Made by a program: the position numbers and the translations under genes. DNA of 64,000 nucleotides from Bradyrhizobium sp. 186 (GTDB lineage: Bacteria; Pseudomonadota; Alphaproteobacteria; Rhizobiales; Xanthobacteraceae), in NCBI RefSeq assembly GCF_023101685.1, contig NZ_CP082164.1, forward strand, positions 8,060,001 through 8,124,000, written 5' to 3'. The notes under the pieces were generated by a model. It saw nothing but the letters and a program-made list of their open reading frames with translations, was not told where the DNA came from and ran no database searches. Shown in pieces: positions 34,307 through 44,064 of the stretch; position 1 is the first letter of the stretch, and each line of letters opens with the position of its first letter.

Positions 34307-35215
34307 TTAACCCTTTACCGCCCGACTGCGGAACACGCGAACGCGTCCGCTGCCACTACGAACGGGACCAGTGGGCGCCGACTCAGCTATGGCCGGCGCA
34401 ACGGGCATATCTTGCCTCGCCGTCGCGGGCGCCGATCGGGCAGGCGGCGCCGCAACCCTTGTCGAGGCAATCTGCAGTCGCAATCCGACCAAGGGCTCTC
34501 GACCGGTTGGACCCGAGACCACAACCCGCTGTCCTGTCACCTTCATCTGCGGCGAACCCAGGAAAATGGCGTCAGCCGTGATCTCGTAATGCTGGGCCGC
34601 AGCGCCGAACACTTCGAACGTAGCCCCGACCAGCGGCAGCGCCCGTCCCCGGGTGCCCGAATATCCTCCAGCCTCGACGAACTCAGTCGCCCTCGGCTCA
34701 CCCGGTCCACCCACCCGAACCGAATGACGCAGTCCGAATTTTTGCGGCCGCCCCGCCCAATCGAGACCGACCCCCTCGATGCGGGTTGGGGCCATCGGGC
34801 CGCCGAGCCATTCGCCCAGCCCCGCGAACGTGTCGCCGCGGCCGGCCAAGTGACCAAGCAGACGGAGACCGGAAAGATCAATCGGCGGCTCGTCCAACGC
34901 TGCCAAGCCAAGCGGGTCCGTCGAAAGCGACGCCGACTGGATACGCGCGCCAAGTGAACCGCCGGCCGACCGCGCACTCACCTCAACCTGAATGCGAGTT
35001 GGAGCAGACAACCGAACGACCACATTGGCCCCCGGCGACCACAGGACCGGCTCCTCAACGTCGGGTGGCAGCAGGAATTCCACCGAGCCAGCAGCTCGGG
35101 AATCGATAGAAAGGCTGACCTTCGGCGGCTGCGCCGCGTCCTCCGCCGAGTCGTAGCGGATCAAAAACAGGCCCTTCTGCAGATCGAGCGACTTCTGCAG
35201 CGTTGGTGACTTCAT
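34307..35215 (-). CDS. Conserved-looking hypothetical protein near the secretion operon
   Basis: The product has 302 residues from ATG 35215. I do not recognise the family. It has no signal peptide and no membrane span, is Gly/Ala/Pro-rich and looks mainly beta (VSLSIDSRAAGSVEFLLP; TRIQVEVSARSAGGSLGARI). A proline/alanine-rich segment (about 255-285) precedes a basic tail ending RVRVFRSRAVKG. It lies about 275 bases upstream of the ABC transporter on the same strand and diverges from the GT4 gene at 35380. A partnership with the exported protein or the glycosyltransferases is possible but unproven. Confidence 0.65.
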   Translation of the reverse strand: MKSPTLQKSLDLQKGLFLIRYDSAEDAAQPPKVSLSIDSRAAGSVEFLLPPDVEEPVLWSPGANVVVRLSAPTRIQVEVSARSAGGSLGARIQSASLSTDPLGLAALDEPPIDLSGLRLLGHLAGRGDTFAGLGEWLGGPMAPTRIEGVGLDWAGRPQKFGLRHSVRVGGPGEPRATEFVEAGGYSGTRGRALPLVGATFEVFGAAAQHYEITADAIFLGSPQMKVTGQRVVVSGPTGREPLVGLRLQIASTRVAAPPARSAPATARQDMPVAPAIAESAPTGPVRSGSGRVRVFRSRAVKG

Positions 35216-35379
35216 TTAGGAACCCCCAGATGCCCTATCTTAGCGAACCCGCTACTTCTTAAGCAATATGCAGGCCAGCGCCCGCTTAGCAAAAGCTTTT
35301 TTAGCGTTAAATTGTGTCGGCTCTGCAAGGTGCGCGATTCCAGTGCTAAGACTGGGACGCAGGCCGCTGCGAAGGACTC

Positions 35380-36645
35380 ATGCAGAAAATTCTTTTTGTT
35401 CATAATAATTTCCCCGCGCAGTTTCTACCACTGTGTAAGGCCCTTTCCGGCCGCGACGACGTCCAGATGGCGGCGATCGGAGCTCCGAACGCGCGCTCGA
35501 TTGCTGGCGTCTCCTTAAAGAAGTACATGATCCCCGATGGCGAGCTCGCCGCCGCCCACCCCTTTGCACGGCGTTTTGAGGCGGAATGCCGCCGTGCCGA
35601 GCAGGTGCTCTATTCAGCCTCCAACTTGAAGCAGCAGGGCTTCATACCCGATCTGGTCGTCGCCCATCCCGGCTGGGGCGAGATGCTGCCCTTGCGCCCG
35701 CTGTTTCCCAAGGCGCGGATCATCGCCTATTGCGAATTCTACTATCGCGCCAACGGGCAGGACGTCGGCTTTGATGCCGAATTCCCCGACATGGGCGTGG
35801 ATGGCCACGTCCGCATTCATTTGAAGAACGCGGCGACTCTGCTGGCGCTCGACGATGCGGACGCCGGCCTTTCGCCGACATTGTGGCAGCGCTCCACCTA
35901 TCCCGCCGAATTCCAGAGCAAAATCGAGGTGATCCACGAAGGCGTGGACACCGAGGCCATTCGTCCCCGAGACAACGCTGCATTGACGCTACCTTCGGGC
36001 AAGGTTCTGACCAAGGCCGACGAGGTCGTCACCTTTGCGACCCGCAGCCACGAACCATTGCGCGGCTTCCATTGCTTCCTGCGCGCATTGCCAGCGATCA
36101 TGGCGGCCCGACCGAAGGCCCAGATTCTGATCGTCGGCGGCTCCGGCATTCCATACGGACTGTCACCGCCGGAAGGCCATAGCTGGCGCTCTTTTTTCTT
36201 CCGCGAGATTGAAGGCAAGGTCGACACCAGCCGCATTCACTTCACTGAAGACTTGAGCCGCGAGGATTTCCTCAAGGCATTCCAGATCTCAAGCGCCCAC
36301 GTCTACTTCACCTATCCATTCGTCTTGTCCTGGTCGCTGTTGGAAGCCATGAGCGCGGGCTGCCTCGTGATCGGCTCCGATACCGCCCCCTTGCGCGAGA
36401 TCATTGACGGCTCCAATGGCCTCCTGGTGCCGTTTTTCGATATCGAACAGTTGTCCGGACGCGTGATCGAGGCGCTGGCCAATCCGCGCCGCTTTGCTGG
36501 CCTGCGCCGCGCCGCCCGCGAGACCGTGGTCAGCCGTTACGATCTCGAGACCGTCTGCCTGCCGCGCCTGATGGATTTCTACAGGATCGCTGCCACAGGC
36601 CGCGCCGCACGGCCGAAACGGGCCGCGGCCAGCCGCAAGCGCTAG
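35380..36645 (+). CDS. Glycosyltransferase family 4
   Basis: The protein has 421 residues and an ATG behind GAAGGACTC. It has the two-domain GT-B layout: MQKILFVHNNFPAQFLPL at the start, VIHEGVDTEAIRP near 187 as the linker, and a C-terminal domain with ILIVGGSG and the donor-binding SWSLLEAMSAGCLVIGSDTAPLREII near 317. This retaining family uses nucleotide sugars; the donor is unknown. It opens a plus-strand cluster with the two long glycosyltransferases that follow (5-base gap, then overlapping genes), which suggests that all three build the same oligosaccharide. Confidence 0.93.
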   Translation: MQKILFVHNNFPAQFLPLCKALSGRDDVQMAAIGAPNARSIAGVSLKKYMIPDGELAAAHPFARRFEAECRRAEQVLYSASNLKQQGFIPDLVVAHPGWGEMLPLRPLFPKARIIAYCEFYYRANGQDVGFDAEFPDMGVDGHVRIHLKNAATLLALDDADAGLSPTLWQRSTYPAEFQSKIEVIHEGVDTEAIRPRDNAALTLPSGKVLTKADEVVTFATRSHEPLRGFHCFLRALPAIMAARPKAQILIVGGSGIPYGLSPPEGHSWRSFFFREIEGKVDTSRIHFTEDLSREDFLKAFQISSAHVYFTYPFVLSWSLLEAMSAGCLVIGSDTAPLREIIDGSNGLLVPFFDIEQLSGRVIEALANPRRFAGLRRAARETVVSRYDLETVCLPRLMDFYRIAATGRAARPKRAAASRKR

Positions 36646-36650
36646 GGCCG

Positions 36651-39212
36651 ATGGGTGCGATGCTAGACAGAGTTGCAGCTCTGCTCGATCCGGAGCAACA
36701 CCCTGCTGCGCTGGAACGAGCAGCTATCGCAAATCTCGCCCGCGGCGAACTGGCCGAGGCGTTTCGCCTCGCCGACCGTCGCTGCCGCATCCTTCCCGTT
36801 GCCCAGGCACGCCACTACACACTCCGCGCCGAAATAGCCCGTCAATCCGGCTTTGCAGCCGCAGCACTTGCAGACATCACCAAAGCACTCGAACTCGCAC
36901 CAGACGACCTCGCCGCCAATCGGCGCCTGATGCAATGGGGCGACGACGAGCAACGTGCGTCTGCTGCCCGCCGGTTGATCGAGCTCGACCGCGACATGGC
37001 TGCGTTGGGCGAAGCCGTCGCACGGCTGAAGGCCAAGGGTGAAACGACGTTGGGTGCCATCCACCGCATCGGGGACAGCATCACGGGTTGGGCAGCCTGG
37101 CAGGGCCACGAGCAAATGAGCCTATGGATCGAGACTGACAAGACCCGCATCTCTCATGCGATCGAAAGCGACCCGCAGCACGCCCTGGCAAGTAAAATCG
37201 AGCATGCGGCAAGCTTCAGCGTGCTGTTTCCTGCCTCTAAGACCCGTCGCGTAGTGAGCCTGCGGCTTGGCCGACGCGTCATGATAGAAAGCGCCTTTCC
37301 GGCGCCGCTTGCCGCCTGCGCCGTAAAGCATGGCACGTCGGTCACGACGAAATCGGTTGGCCGCAGCAAGGATCGCACCATCGAAGTGACGGTGGTCGTC
37401 CCTGTTTATGACGATTTTGAAGCGACCGAACGCTGCCTCGAAAGCCTGATGAGCGCGATCACGGATGACAAAGGGATCAAGGTAGTCTTGGTCGACGATG
37501 CAACGCCCGACAAGCGCATCGCGATGCTGCTGGACTCGGTTGCAACGGCCTCGAACGTGCGATTGATCCGCAACGTCGATAATCTTGGTTTCATCGGTGC
37601 CGTCAATCGCGCGCTCGATGCCGTTCCATCCGGCGATGTGATCCTGCTCAACTCTGACACCGTGGTGCCAGACGGCTTCGTGAAGCGACTGAGCAACGTA
37701 GCCCACGCTGCTCCCGATATCGGCACAGTCACGCCGCTGTCGAACAATGGCGAAGCCACCAGCCTGCCGCTCGCCTTTAGCGCCAATCCCTTGCCTTCGA
37801 TCCAGCACGTCGCGCACCTGGACGCAATTGCCGCGCGCGTCAACGCCGGTCGCCTGGTCGATATGCCGGACGGCATCGGCTTTTGCCTTTACATCACCCG
37901 CGCCTGTCTCGACGCGGTCGGTGGACTATCCGACCATTATCATCGCGGCTATCTCGAGGATGTTGATCTCTGCCTTCGCGCGCGACAGAGCGGCTTTCGC
38001 AATGTTTGCGCCCCATCGGTGTATGTGGGCCACTCCGGCTCGGCCTCGTTCAAGACCGAAAAACGTGCCCTGGTGGTCCTCAATCTCGGACGGCTTCGTT
38101 TGCGCTTCCCGGACTATCGCAATGAAAGCGCAACCTTCAAGGCATTGGATCCGCTGAAGCCAAGCCGTGGCGCGATTGAGCGCGAGCTCATCGCCGAACG
38201 CAAGGGAACGACGATCGTCTTGTCCGGCGTAGGTGCGGTGATGGAGGTCGCAAAGCGGTTCGCTGCCCAATCCGGCAAGCCAGCGCTTCTCGCGTCTCTC
38301 AACCGGGGCAACACCACACTTGCCATGCGTGATGCCGGCTCCGACTTTCCGCAATCCCTCGACTTCCGGCTTCCTGCCGACGAGCCGACGCTGGTCGAGA
38401 CCCTGACCGCAATCGCGCCCCCGCGCGTGGTCGTCGCTGATCCGGCCAATATACCCACCGCTCTTGTGCGCCCCCTGGTTGACCGAGGCGCGGTGGTCGA
38501 TCTCCTGGTCGCCGACGGCGGACTGTGGTGTTCTCGCGGAGGTCTCGATCAAAAGGGCCGTCTCTGCCCTGCCCTCCTTGATGACAAGGAATGCAACTGC
38601 GGCCGCGATACGTCCGAGAGCTGGCTCAAGCTCTTAACCCGCGACAGCTGTATCCTCGCGCCCGATACGGTGGCGGAGACCTTCTTGAGACGACGGCTGC
38701 CACCGAACGCCGCGAAGCGGGTAAGGCTCGTCAATAGTTCCGAGGTCTTCCACAGCATCGAGCGGCCGGGCGCAGTGATACCGCGTGGCGAGGCACTCGG
38801 CGTGCTTCCCGTTGGCCTGGCAGCACTCGATTTTGCCTTCATGCGGGATCTCATTCGACGCATCCGACATGAGCGACCTGAAACCGGAATCGTCGTGCTG
38901 GGTGAAACCCTCGACGATCTGGCACTGATGGCGCTTGGCGACGTGATGGTCACCGGCGCCGTCTCCGCCAAGGACTTGCCCGGTACGGCAGCACTTCATG
39001 GCCTTGGCGGAGTTCTGATTGCCCGGCGTGCTCCATTGTTCGGCCACCCATTGATGACGGCGGCCTTCAGCGAGGTCGACGTGCCGCTCGCTTTCTTTGA
39101 CTGGTCGTTCGGCAGTGTCGTCACGCACGGTGCCGATTTGCCGATGACGCCCTCAAGCAATGTGGCCGCAACCGCGCAAGACCTACTCGGCTGGAGCGCC
39201 AGACAATGGTGA
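36651..39212 (+). CDS. Glycosyltransferase with TPR-like start, GT2 domain and GT-B-like C-terminal part
   Basis: The product has 853 residues. Residues 1-100 look like TPR helices (AIANLARGELAEAFRLADRRCRIL). A GT2 domain follows at about 242-480, with TVVVPVYDDFEATERCLESL, VLVDDATPD, LNSDTVVPDGF for the metal-binding acidic motif, and the acceptor-site YLEDVDLCLRARQSGFR. Residues about 500-850 resemble a Rossmann-type or incomplete GT-B module without clear catalytic motifs. A cysteine-rich patch (CSRGGLDQKGRLCPALLDDKECNC) near 630 is odd. The gene ends in an ATGGTGA overlap with the next glycosyltransferase, so translation is coupled. Confidence 0.9.
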   Translation: MGAMLDRVAALLDPEQHPAALERAAIANLARGELAEAFRLADRRCRILPVAQARHYTLRAEIARQSGFAAAALADITKALELAPDDLAANRRLMQWGDDEQRASAARRLIELDRDMAALGEAVARLKAKGETTLGAIHRIGDSITGWAAWQGHEQMSLWIETDKTRISHAIESDPQHALASKIEHAASFSVLFPASKTRRVVSLRLGRRVMIESAFPAPLAACAVKHGTSVTTKSVGRSKDRTIEVTVVVPVYDDFEATERCLESLMSAITDDKGIKVVLVDDATPDKRIAMLLDSVATASNVRLIRNVDNLGFIGAVNRALDAVPSGDVILLNSDTVVPDGFVKRLSNVAHAAPDIGTVTPLSNNGEATSLPLAFSANPLPSIQHVAHLDAIAARVNAGRLVDMPDGIGFCLYITRACLDAVGGLSDHYHRGYLEDVDLCLRARQSGFRNVCAPSVYVGHSGSASFKTEKRALVVLNLGRLRLRFPDYRNESATFKALDPLKPSRGAIERELIAERKGTTIVLSGVGAVMEVAKRFAAQSGKPALLASLNRGNTTLAMRDAGSDFPQSLDFRLPADEPTLVETLTAIAPPRVVVADPANIPTALVRPLVDRGAVVDLLVADGGLWCSRGGLDQKGRLCPALLDDKECNCGRDTSESWLKLLTRDSCILAPDTVAETFLRRRLPPNAAKRVRLVNSSEVFHSIERPGAVIPRGEALGVLPVGLAALDFAFMRDLIRRIRHERPETGIVVLGETLDDLALMALGDVMVTGAVSAKDLPGTAALHGLGGVLIARRAPLFGHPLMTAAFSEVDVPLAFFDWSFGSVVTHGADLPMTPSSNVAATAQDLLGWSARQW

Positions 39213-41611
39213 AGCTCCGCCGTCCATCGCGCGCCAGCGCGGCTCCAGTGCCGCATTCGGCCATAGACCAGCTTCGCCATGAATTCGGGCGGACTGATGA
39301 GGCCAATTTCTCCGGCTTCATCTACGACCCGAACGATCTTTCACGCCGGCTGGTGGTCGAGCTCCTGCTCGATGGTGTGCCTCTGCGGCTTGCACGTGCC
39401 GAGGCTTATGTGCCTGAGCTCGCCTCGGAAGGGATTGGCGATGCCTGCTACGGTTTCTCCTTTGCATTGACGCCTGACATGCTGGCCGACAGCCGGATTG
39501 TCGAGGTCCGCCTCGCCAATGGCGCGGACGCGATCGGTTCTTCAATTCAGCTGGATGAAGCCTTGGAGAAAGCCACCGATAGCCGCGGCTTGGGCGCTGT
39601 CGATTGGATGGGCGGCTTGCGGTTTCAGGGATGGGTGCGCTGCCCACCGGCGGAGTCGCCGATGGTTCGCGCCGTCGTCGACGGCGAGCCTGTCGCGGAA
39701 GCGCGCGCCAGCGGCTTCAGCCATGTTGGCGGCATCGACAATGCCAACCTGGTCAAGGCTTTCGATCTCCATCTGCCGACCGACTATGCGGACGGACGGG
39801 TGAGGCGGGTTCACTTCATCACGGAAGATGAGTTGCAGTTGACCGCGGCGCCTTTGACGTTTGTAGCCTTTCCGGATGCCGTGGAGCGGTTCTTTGCCGA
39901 CTTCGGCGAAACGGAATCCGAACGTCTGCGCGGTCGGATGCTCGATCGTCTATTGCCCGCCTCTGCGCCGTTCACGGCTTATGAAGACTGGCGCAAGCGC
40001 TGGGACTTGGAAACAGGGCAATCGCCTTCTCCCGGTGCGGGCTCTTCCACCGACCGCGCCACTGCCGTGGTGCTTGTTGCGGGAGACAACGAGGACACCT
40101 CACTGGAGAGCCTGGAGGAGCAACAGCACAACAATTGGGTCGCGGCCGCCCTCCCGCCACTGGACGGGCCGGGAACGTTTGATCCGGATGAGCTGCGCGA
40201 ATTCCTGGCTTACGACGGACGCGACGCTGAAATCGTGGTGTTCGCACAGGCCGGGACGGATTTCGACAGGTCTGCACTATCAAAACTCGTTGCAGGCTTT
40301 GCCACCGTACCGCACGCTCGCATGATCTATTGCGATCTGGAGATCGATGGCGAGGATCGGCGTCCCTGGCCACTGGCTCTGCCAGCCTTCGACTATGAAC
40401 GGATGCTGGAACAGGGCTATTGCGCGCAGCTATTTGCGATGGACCGCGCCTCCGTGGAGGCTGCGCTCGAAACCCGTCCAACCAACCTCTACCGCCTGTT
40501 CAACAGCCAGTTCGACGACGATGACGCCTTGCGCCAGCAGCAGGTCGCGCATGTACCGATCCCGCTCGGGCGCATGACGCTGCCGGATCTGGTCGCGCAG
40601 AGCCGTCTGTTGGCCAAAGCAAGCCTCGCCCATCTGTCCGTACGCGGGATTACGGCAGAGGCAACCGCTCAACGCGGTGCGCTGTTGCCCGTGGCCCGCG
40701 TGGTTCGAAAGCCGAAGTCCCGCACACTCACGGTGATCATTCCGGTTCGCAATCGCAAGGAGTTGCTGCAAACCTGTCTTTCGAGCATTGCGCCGGCGCT
40801 CAGCCATGCGCGAGCGCGGGTGCTGGTCGTCGACAACGACTCCAGCGATGCCGACATGCTCGACTATCTCGAAGCACTCAAACGCGGCGGCACGGGGGTG
40901 CTCGCCGTCCCCGGAGCTTTCAATTTCGCGCGGCTCAACAATCTCGCCGTCGAGGCTTGCGACAGTGACGACGTTCTACTGCTCAACAACGACATCAGGG
41001 CGATGGACGCCGCCTGGCTCGCCGAGATGCAGGGCCGGCTTGCCGAGCCAGACGTCGGCGCCGTCGGTGCACTGCTGTTGTGGCCGAGCGGCATGGTCCA
41101 GCATGCCGGCGTTGCTCTCGGTCCGAGTTTTGGAGCCCAACACATCGGTACTGATCGGCTCGCCAGTGATCCAGGATATGGCGACATGTTGAAGGTTGCG
41201 CGCGAATGCGGGTCGGTCACCGCGGCCTGTCTATTGACCCGTCGCAGCGACTATCTGGCCGTGGGCGGGCTTGACGAGGTACGCTTTCCCGTGAACTTCA
41301 ACGACGTCGACTATTGCCTGAAGCTTCGTAGCCAGGGGAAACGCATCGTCTGGACCCCGTCGGCCCGGCTTTATCACCACGAATCGGCTAGCCGCGGCCG
41401 TGACCAGGCTGGCGACAAAGCCGCGCGCTTTGAGCGCGAGCTCCGGAACCTCCGCAACAAATGGGGCGAGCATCTTCTCGAGGATCCCTACTACAATCCC
41501 AATCTTTCGCTCGATGCGGTGCCGTTTTCCGCCCTGGCGTGGCCTCCCCGGGGGCGGATAGCCCGCGTCAATCTGCCTCCCTCATCCGTCGAGCTCCCAC
41601 CCGGATTTTGA
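39206..41611 (+). CDS. Glycosyltransferase family 2, long N-terminal extension
   Basis: The product has 801 residues, and its ATG overlaps the previous stop. Residues about 30-230 contain two beta-rich modules with related phrases (DEANFSGFIYDPND; GGLRFQGWVRCPPAES) that look like carbohydrate-binding or accessory domains. The GT2 domain lies at the C-terminus, about 505-765: TVIIPVRNRKELLQTCLSSI, VLVVDNDSSDADM, LLNNDIRAMDAAW as the DxD-like site, and FNDVDYCLKLRSQGKRIVW. Such enzymes in this setting often make rhamnan-like backbones, and dTDP-rhamnose genes are present upstream. The actual donor cannot be read. Confidence 0.9.
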   Translation: MVKLRRPSRASAAPVPHSAIDQLRHEFGRTDEANFSGFIYDPNDLSRRLVVELLLDGVPLRLARAEAYVPELASEGIGDACYGFSFALTPDMLADSRIVEVRLANGADAIGSSIQLDEALEKATDSRGLGAVDWMGGLRFQGWVRCPPAESPMVRAVVDGEPVAEARASGFSHVGGIDNANLVKAFDLHLPTDYADGRVRRVHFITEDELQLTAAPLTFVAFPDAVERFFADFGETESERLRGRMLDRLLPASAPFTAYEDWRKRWDLETGQSPSPGAGSSTDRATAVVLVAGDNEDTSLESLEEQQHNNWVAAALPPLDGPGTFDPDELREFLAYDGRDAEIVVFAQAGTDFDRSALSKLVAGFATVPHARMIYCDLEIDGEDRRPWPLALPAFDYERMLEQGYCAQLFAMDRASVEAALETRPTNLYRLFNSQFDDDDALRQQQVAHVPIPLGRMTLPDLVAQSRLLAKASLAHLSVRGITAEATAQRGALLPVARVVRKPKSRTLTVIIPVRNRKELLQTCLSSIAPALSHARARVLVVDNDSSDADMLDYLEALKRGGTGVLAVPGAFNFARLNNLAVEACDSDDVLLLNNDIRAMDAAWLAEMQGRLAEPDVGAVGALLLWPSGMVQHAGVALGPSFGAQHIGTDRLASDPGYGDMLKVARECGSVTAACLLTRRSDYLAVGGLDEVRFPVNFNDVDYCLKLRSQGKRIVWTPSARLYHHESASRGRDQAGDKAARFERELRNLRNKWGEHLLEDPYYNPNLSLDAVPFSALAWPPRGRIARVNLPPSSVELPPGF

Positions 41612-41783
41612 TCAATGTCGTTGAAATTCAACACGACCTCCTCTAGCAGCGCCAAGCGCGCCGAAATGCGGCCGGCTAAGCCACGAGCTGGGAGGCGGCG
41701 GATGTTGGGAATAGTGAGTAGGTGCACGTGTTTGTAAATCAACCGCTGGCCGTGAAAGTCATGCATTTCTTGGGTTTTGTGCA

Positions 41784-42392
41784 ATGGTGAAGAAGGTCCT
41801 CAATGCTGGAAGCGGGCCCGTCAATCCCGAACGACTACAGCGCACCTTCCGCAACGGCGGCTGGCAAGAAGTGCGCATGGACGTCGATCCGCGCGTGTCC
41901 CCGGACATCGTGGGGTCACTCGAGGATCTCAGTCCGGTTGCCGACAGGAGCTTTGACGCGGTCTTCTGTTCGCACAGCCTGGAGCACCTGCATCCCCACG
42001 ACGTCCGCTCTGCGCTGCGGGGAATCGTCCGCGTGCTGAAGCCAGATGGCTTCGCGCTCATCACCTCACCGGATCTCGAACCAATCGCCGCACTCGTCGC
42101 CCAGGGCCGCGGCGAGGAGATCGCCTACGAATCCCCGCTCGGCCCCATTACCGCACTCGACATGATCTACGGGCACGCGGCGTCCATCGAGAGGGGCAAT
42201 TACTTCATGGCCCACAACACCGGCTTCACCGACGAGCGGATGGCGCGTTTGCTGTTGGAGGCCCGCTTCGATGAAGTGCTGTTGATCAAGGGCAATTGTT
42301 ACGACTTCTATGCGCTGGCGCTGATGCCACAGGCCGACAAGCCGCAGATCCTGACGGAATTGCGCAACGGCGGCCTCGACTTCACCGAATAG
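41784..42392 (+). CDS. Class I SAM-dependent methyltransferase
   Basis: The protein has 202 residues with KVLNAGSGPVNPERL as motif I, VRMDVDPRVSPDIVG as post-I, and FDAVFCSHSLEHLHPHDV near residue 53. It is a small enzyme of the Methyltransf_11 type. It lies 172 bases after the glycosyltransferase cluster on the same strand and probably decorates a sugar or a terminal residue; chain-terminating methylation is one possibility. It converges on the RTX gene, with a terminator between them. Confidence 0.82.
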   Translation: MVKKVLNAGSGPVNPERLQRTFRNGGWQEVRMDVDPRVSPDIVGSLEDLSPVADRSFDAVFCSHSLEHLHPHDVRSALRGIVRVLKPDGFALITSPDLEPIAALVAQGRGEEIAYESPLGPITALDMIYGHAASIERGNYFMAHNTGFTDERMARLLLEARFDEVLLIKGNCYDFYALALMPQADKPQILTELRNGGLDFTE

Positions 42393-42486
42393 GTCCAAGC
42401 GACACATGCGCCGGAGTTCGGCTGGCACCCGCCATTGTTTAATGGTTTGGCGGAGCCGCCGAGAGCGATCATTGGCAAAAACAAAA

Positions 42487-42506
42487 CGCCCCCGAAACCG
42501 GGGGCG
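42487..42506 (-). terminator. Rho-independent terminator of the RTX gene
   Basis: An 8-bp perfect stem (CGCCCCCG with CGGGGGCG) has a 4-base loop. Read on the minus strand it is followed by TTTTGTTTTTG, so it terminates the gene ending at 42535. The plus strand lacks the T-run. Confidence 0.85.
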
Positions 42507-42534
42507 CTCGTTGCAGCATCTCTCGCTATTGGGC

Positions 42535-44064
42535 TTAAGACGGCTTGTAGTCGGTGTCGTTGAAGATGATGTCCTGCACATTTGTGAAGGTCATCGTGTT
42601 GCCGCCAGAAGTGACGGTCGTGACACCCGCCGTCGTGTTGATCGTGACGTCCGTCGAGTTGAGGCCGTCCATGAAGGCCACGTTCGAGCCCGCGCCACCA
42701 TCGATCGTGCTGTTCGTGAGCGAGGTGATCTCGAACTGATCGTTGCCCGAGCCGCCGGCGATTGAGGCACTGCCCGAGCCGGTGATGTAGAGGTTGCTGC
42801 CCGTGGAGGCACTGCCATTGATGGTGTCGCTGCCCGAGCCGGCCCAGACCGTGTTGGCACCGCTGCCGGTGACGGTGGCGACCGCGACCGAGGCACCATC
42901 GAGATGCGCCTGGTTGCCCGATCCGCTGATGTTGATGACGTCGATGCCAGAACCGCCGAACAGCGTGTCGTTGCCATTGAGCGCGAAGGTGTCGGTTCCC
43001 GAGCTGCCGCCCGCGTACATCAAGGTTGCACCGGAACCGGCAATCAGCGTGTCGTTGCCGCTGCCATTGGCGTACATCGTATCGTTGCCGCTGCCACCGG
43101 TCATCGACACGTTGCTGGTGCCGTAAGCCTCGAACGTGTCGTTGCCGCCACCGCCGGTCATGGTGGTATTGCCACCCTGCTCCGACACAAAATGCTCGTT
43201 GCCGGTGCCGCCGGTGAGCGTGTCGTTGCCCGTACCCGCGATCAGCGTGCTGTTGCCCGAACCGCCCTGCAGCGAGTTGTTGCCGCCGGTAGCCTGGAGC
43301 TTGTCGTCACCACCGCCGGAAATCAGCGTGTTGTTGCCAGAGCCAAGCGAAACGATCTGATCATTGCCGGCGCCGCCGACCAGCGAGTCGCTGCCGGCGC
43401 CACCATACAGGGTGTCACCGCCATTGCCGGCGATGAGCGTCTGGTTGCCACTGCCAGCCTGGAGGTAATTGTGGCCGGTTCCCGACGCCTCAAGCGTGTC
43501 ATTGCCCGAGCCGCCATACATCGTGTCGTCGCCGCCGCCTCCGAAGAAGTGGTTGCTGCCACCGTTCACGTCAACGAACACATCGTTGCCGGTGCCGCCG
43601 TAGATTGAGCTATTGCCGGTGCCAGCGATCAAGACGTTGTTGCCATTGCCGGCGTAGATCGTGTCATTACCGCCGCCTGCGGTGATGGTATCGTCACCCG
43701 TAGCCCCCCACACGATGTCGTTGCCGCTATCGAGTAGCGTGACCTTAGCGGGACCACCATCGGCGATCACGATGCCGACGTCCTGCGTGCCGCGAACCGT
43801 AAGGTTGCCACCAGGCTCGACAACAATCAGCGCGTCGTTGGCGTCTGTCGTAATGGCAGCCGGCGAGTCGCCTTCAATCAGGACGTTCGCCGTCGGATCG
43901 ATCGGTTGATAGCCGTTCAGGCCCTCAACTCGGATCGTATCACCTGCCGTCGGGAAGAAACCCTTTGAAATCAGATAATTATCGATCTCGGTAAGCGTCG
44001 TTGGATCGACGTGGGGGCCAATGAGCGTGTTAAATTGAGCTTCGGTATAGTCATAAGTAGACAT
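42535..44064 (-). CDS. RTX-type beta-roll repeat protein, probable type I secreted surface protein
   Basis: The product has 509 residues from ATG 44064, which follows AGGGGCAG; a longer frame exists but lacks a start signal. Residues 1-105 are a non-repetitive head. From about 108 to 440 runs an almost unbroken ladder of nine-residue turns of the GGxGNDTLx type, with many Asp replaced by Asn. The tail (TVTSGGNTMTFTNVQDIIFNDTDYKPS) looks like an uncleaved type I signal. There is no Cys and no N-terminal signal peptide. Calcium binding, folding outside the cell and export by the ABC/HlyD pair at 30444-34032 are expected from the family. Many NxT/NxS and Ser/Thr sites would suit glycosylation by local enzymes, which is inference. 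Confidence 0.88.
   Translation of the reverse strand: MSTYDYTEAQFNTLIGPHVDPTTLTEIDNYLISKGFFPTAGDTIRVEGLNGYQPIDPTANVLIEGDSPAAITTDANDALIVVEPGGNLTVRGTQDVGIVIADGGPAKVTLLDSGNDIVWGATGDDTITAGGGNDTIYAGNGNNVLIAGTGNSSIYGGTGNDVFVDVNGGSNHFFGGGGDDTMYGGSGNDTLEASGTGHNYLQAGSGNQTLIAGNGGDTLYGGAGSDSLVGGAGNDQIVSLGSGNNTLISGGGDDKLQATGGNNSLQGGSGNSTLIAGTGNDTLTGGTGNEHFVSEQGGNTTMTGGGGNDTFEAYGTSNVSMTGGSGNDTMYANGSGNDTLIAGSGATLMYAGGSSGTDTFALNGNDTLFGGSGIDVINISGSGNQAHLDGASVAVATVTGSGANTVWAGSGSDTINGSASTGSNLYITGSGSASIAGGSGNDQFEITSLTNSTIDGGAGSNVAFMDGLNSTDVTINTTAGVTTVTSGGNTMTFTNVQDIIFNDTDYKPS

Noticed and set aside
42904..43608. Plus-strand frame antisense to the RTX gene, and the impression of a CRISPR-like array
   Set aside because: The regular repeats are codon-level copies of the nine-residue RTX turn on the minus strand. 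They are not identical direct repeats with unique spacers.
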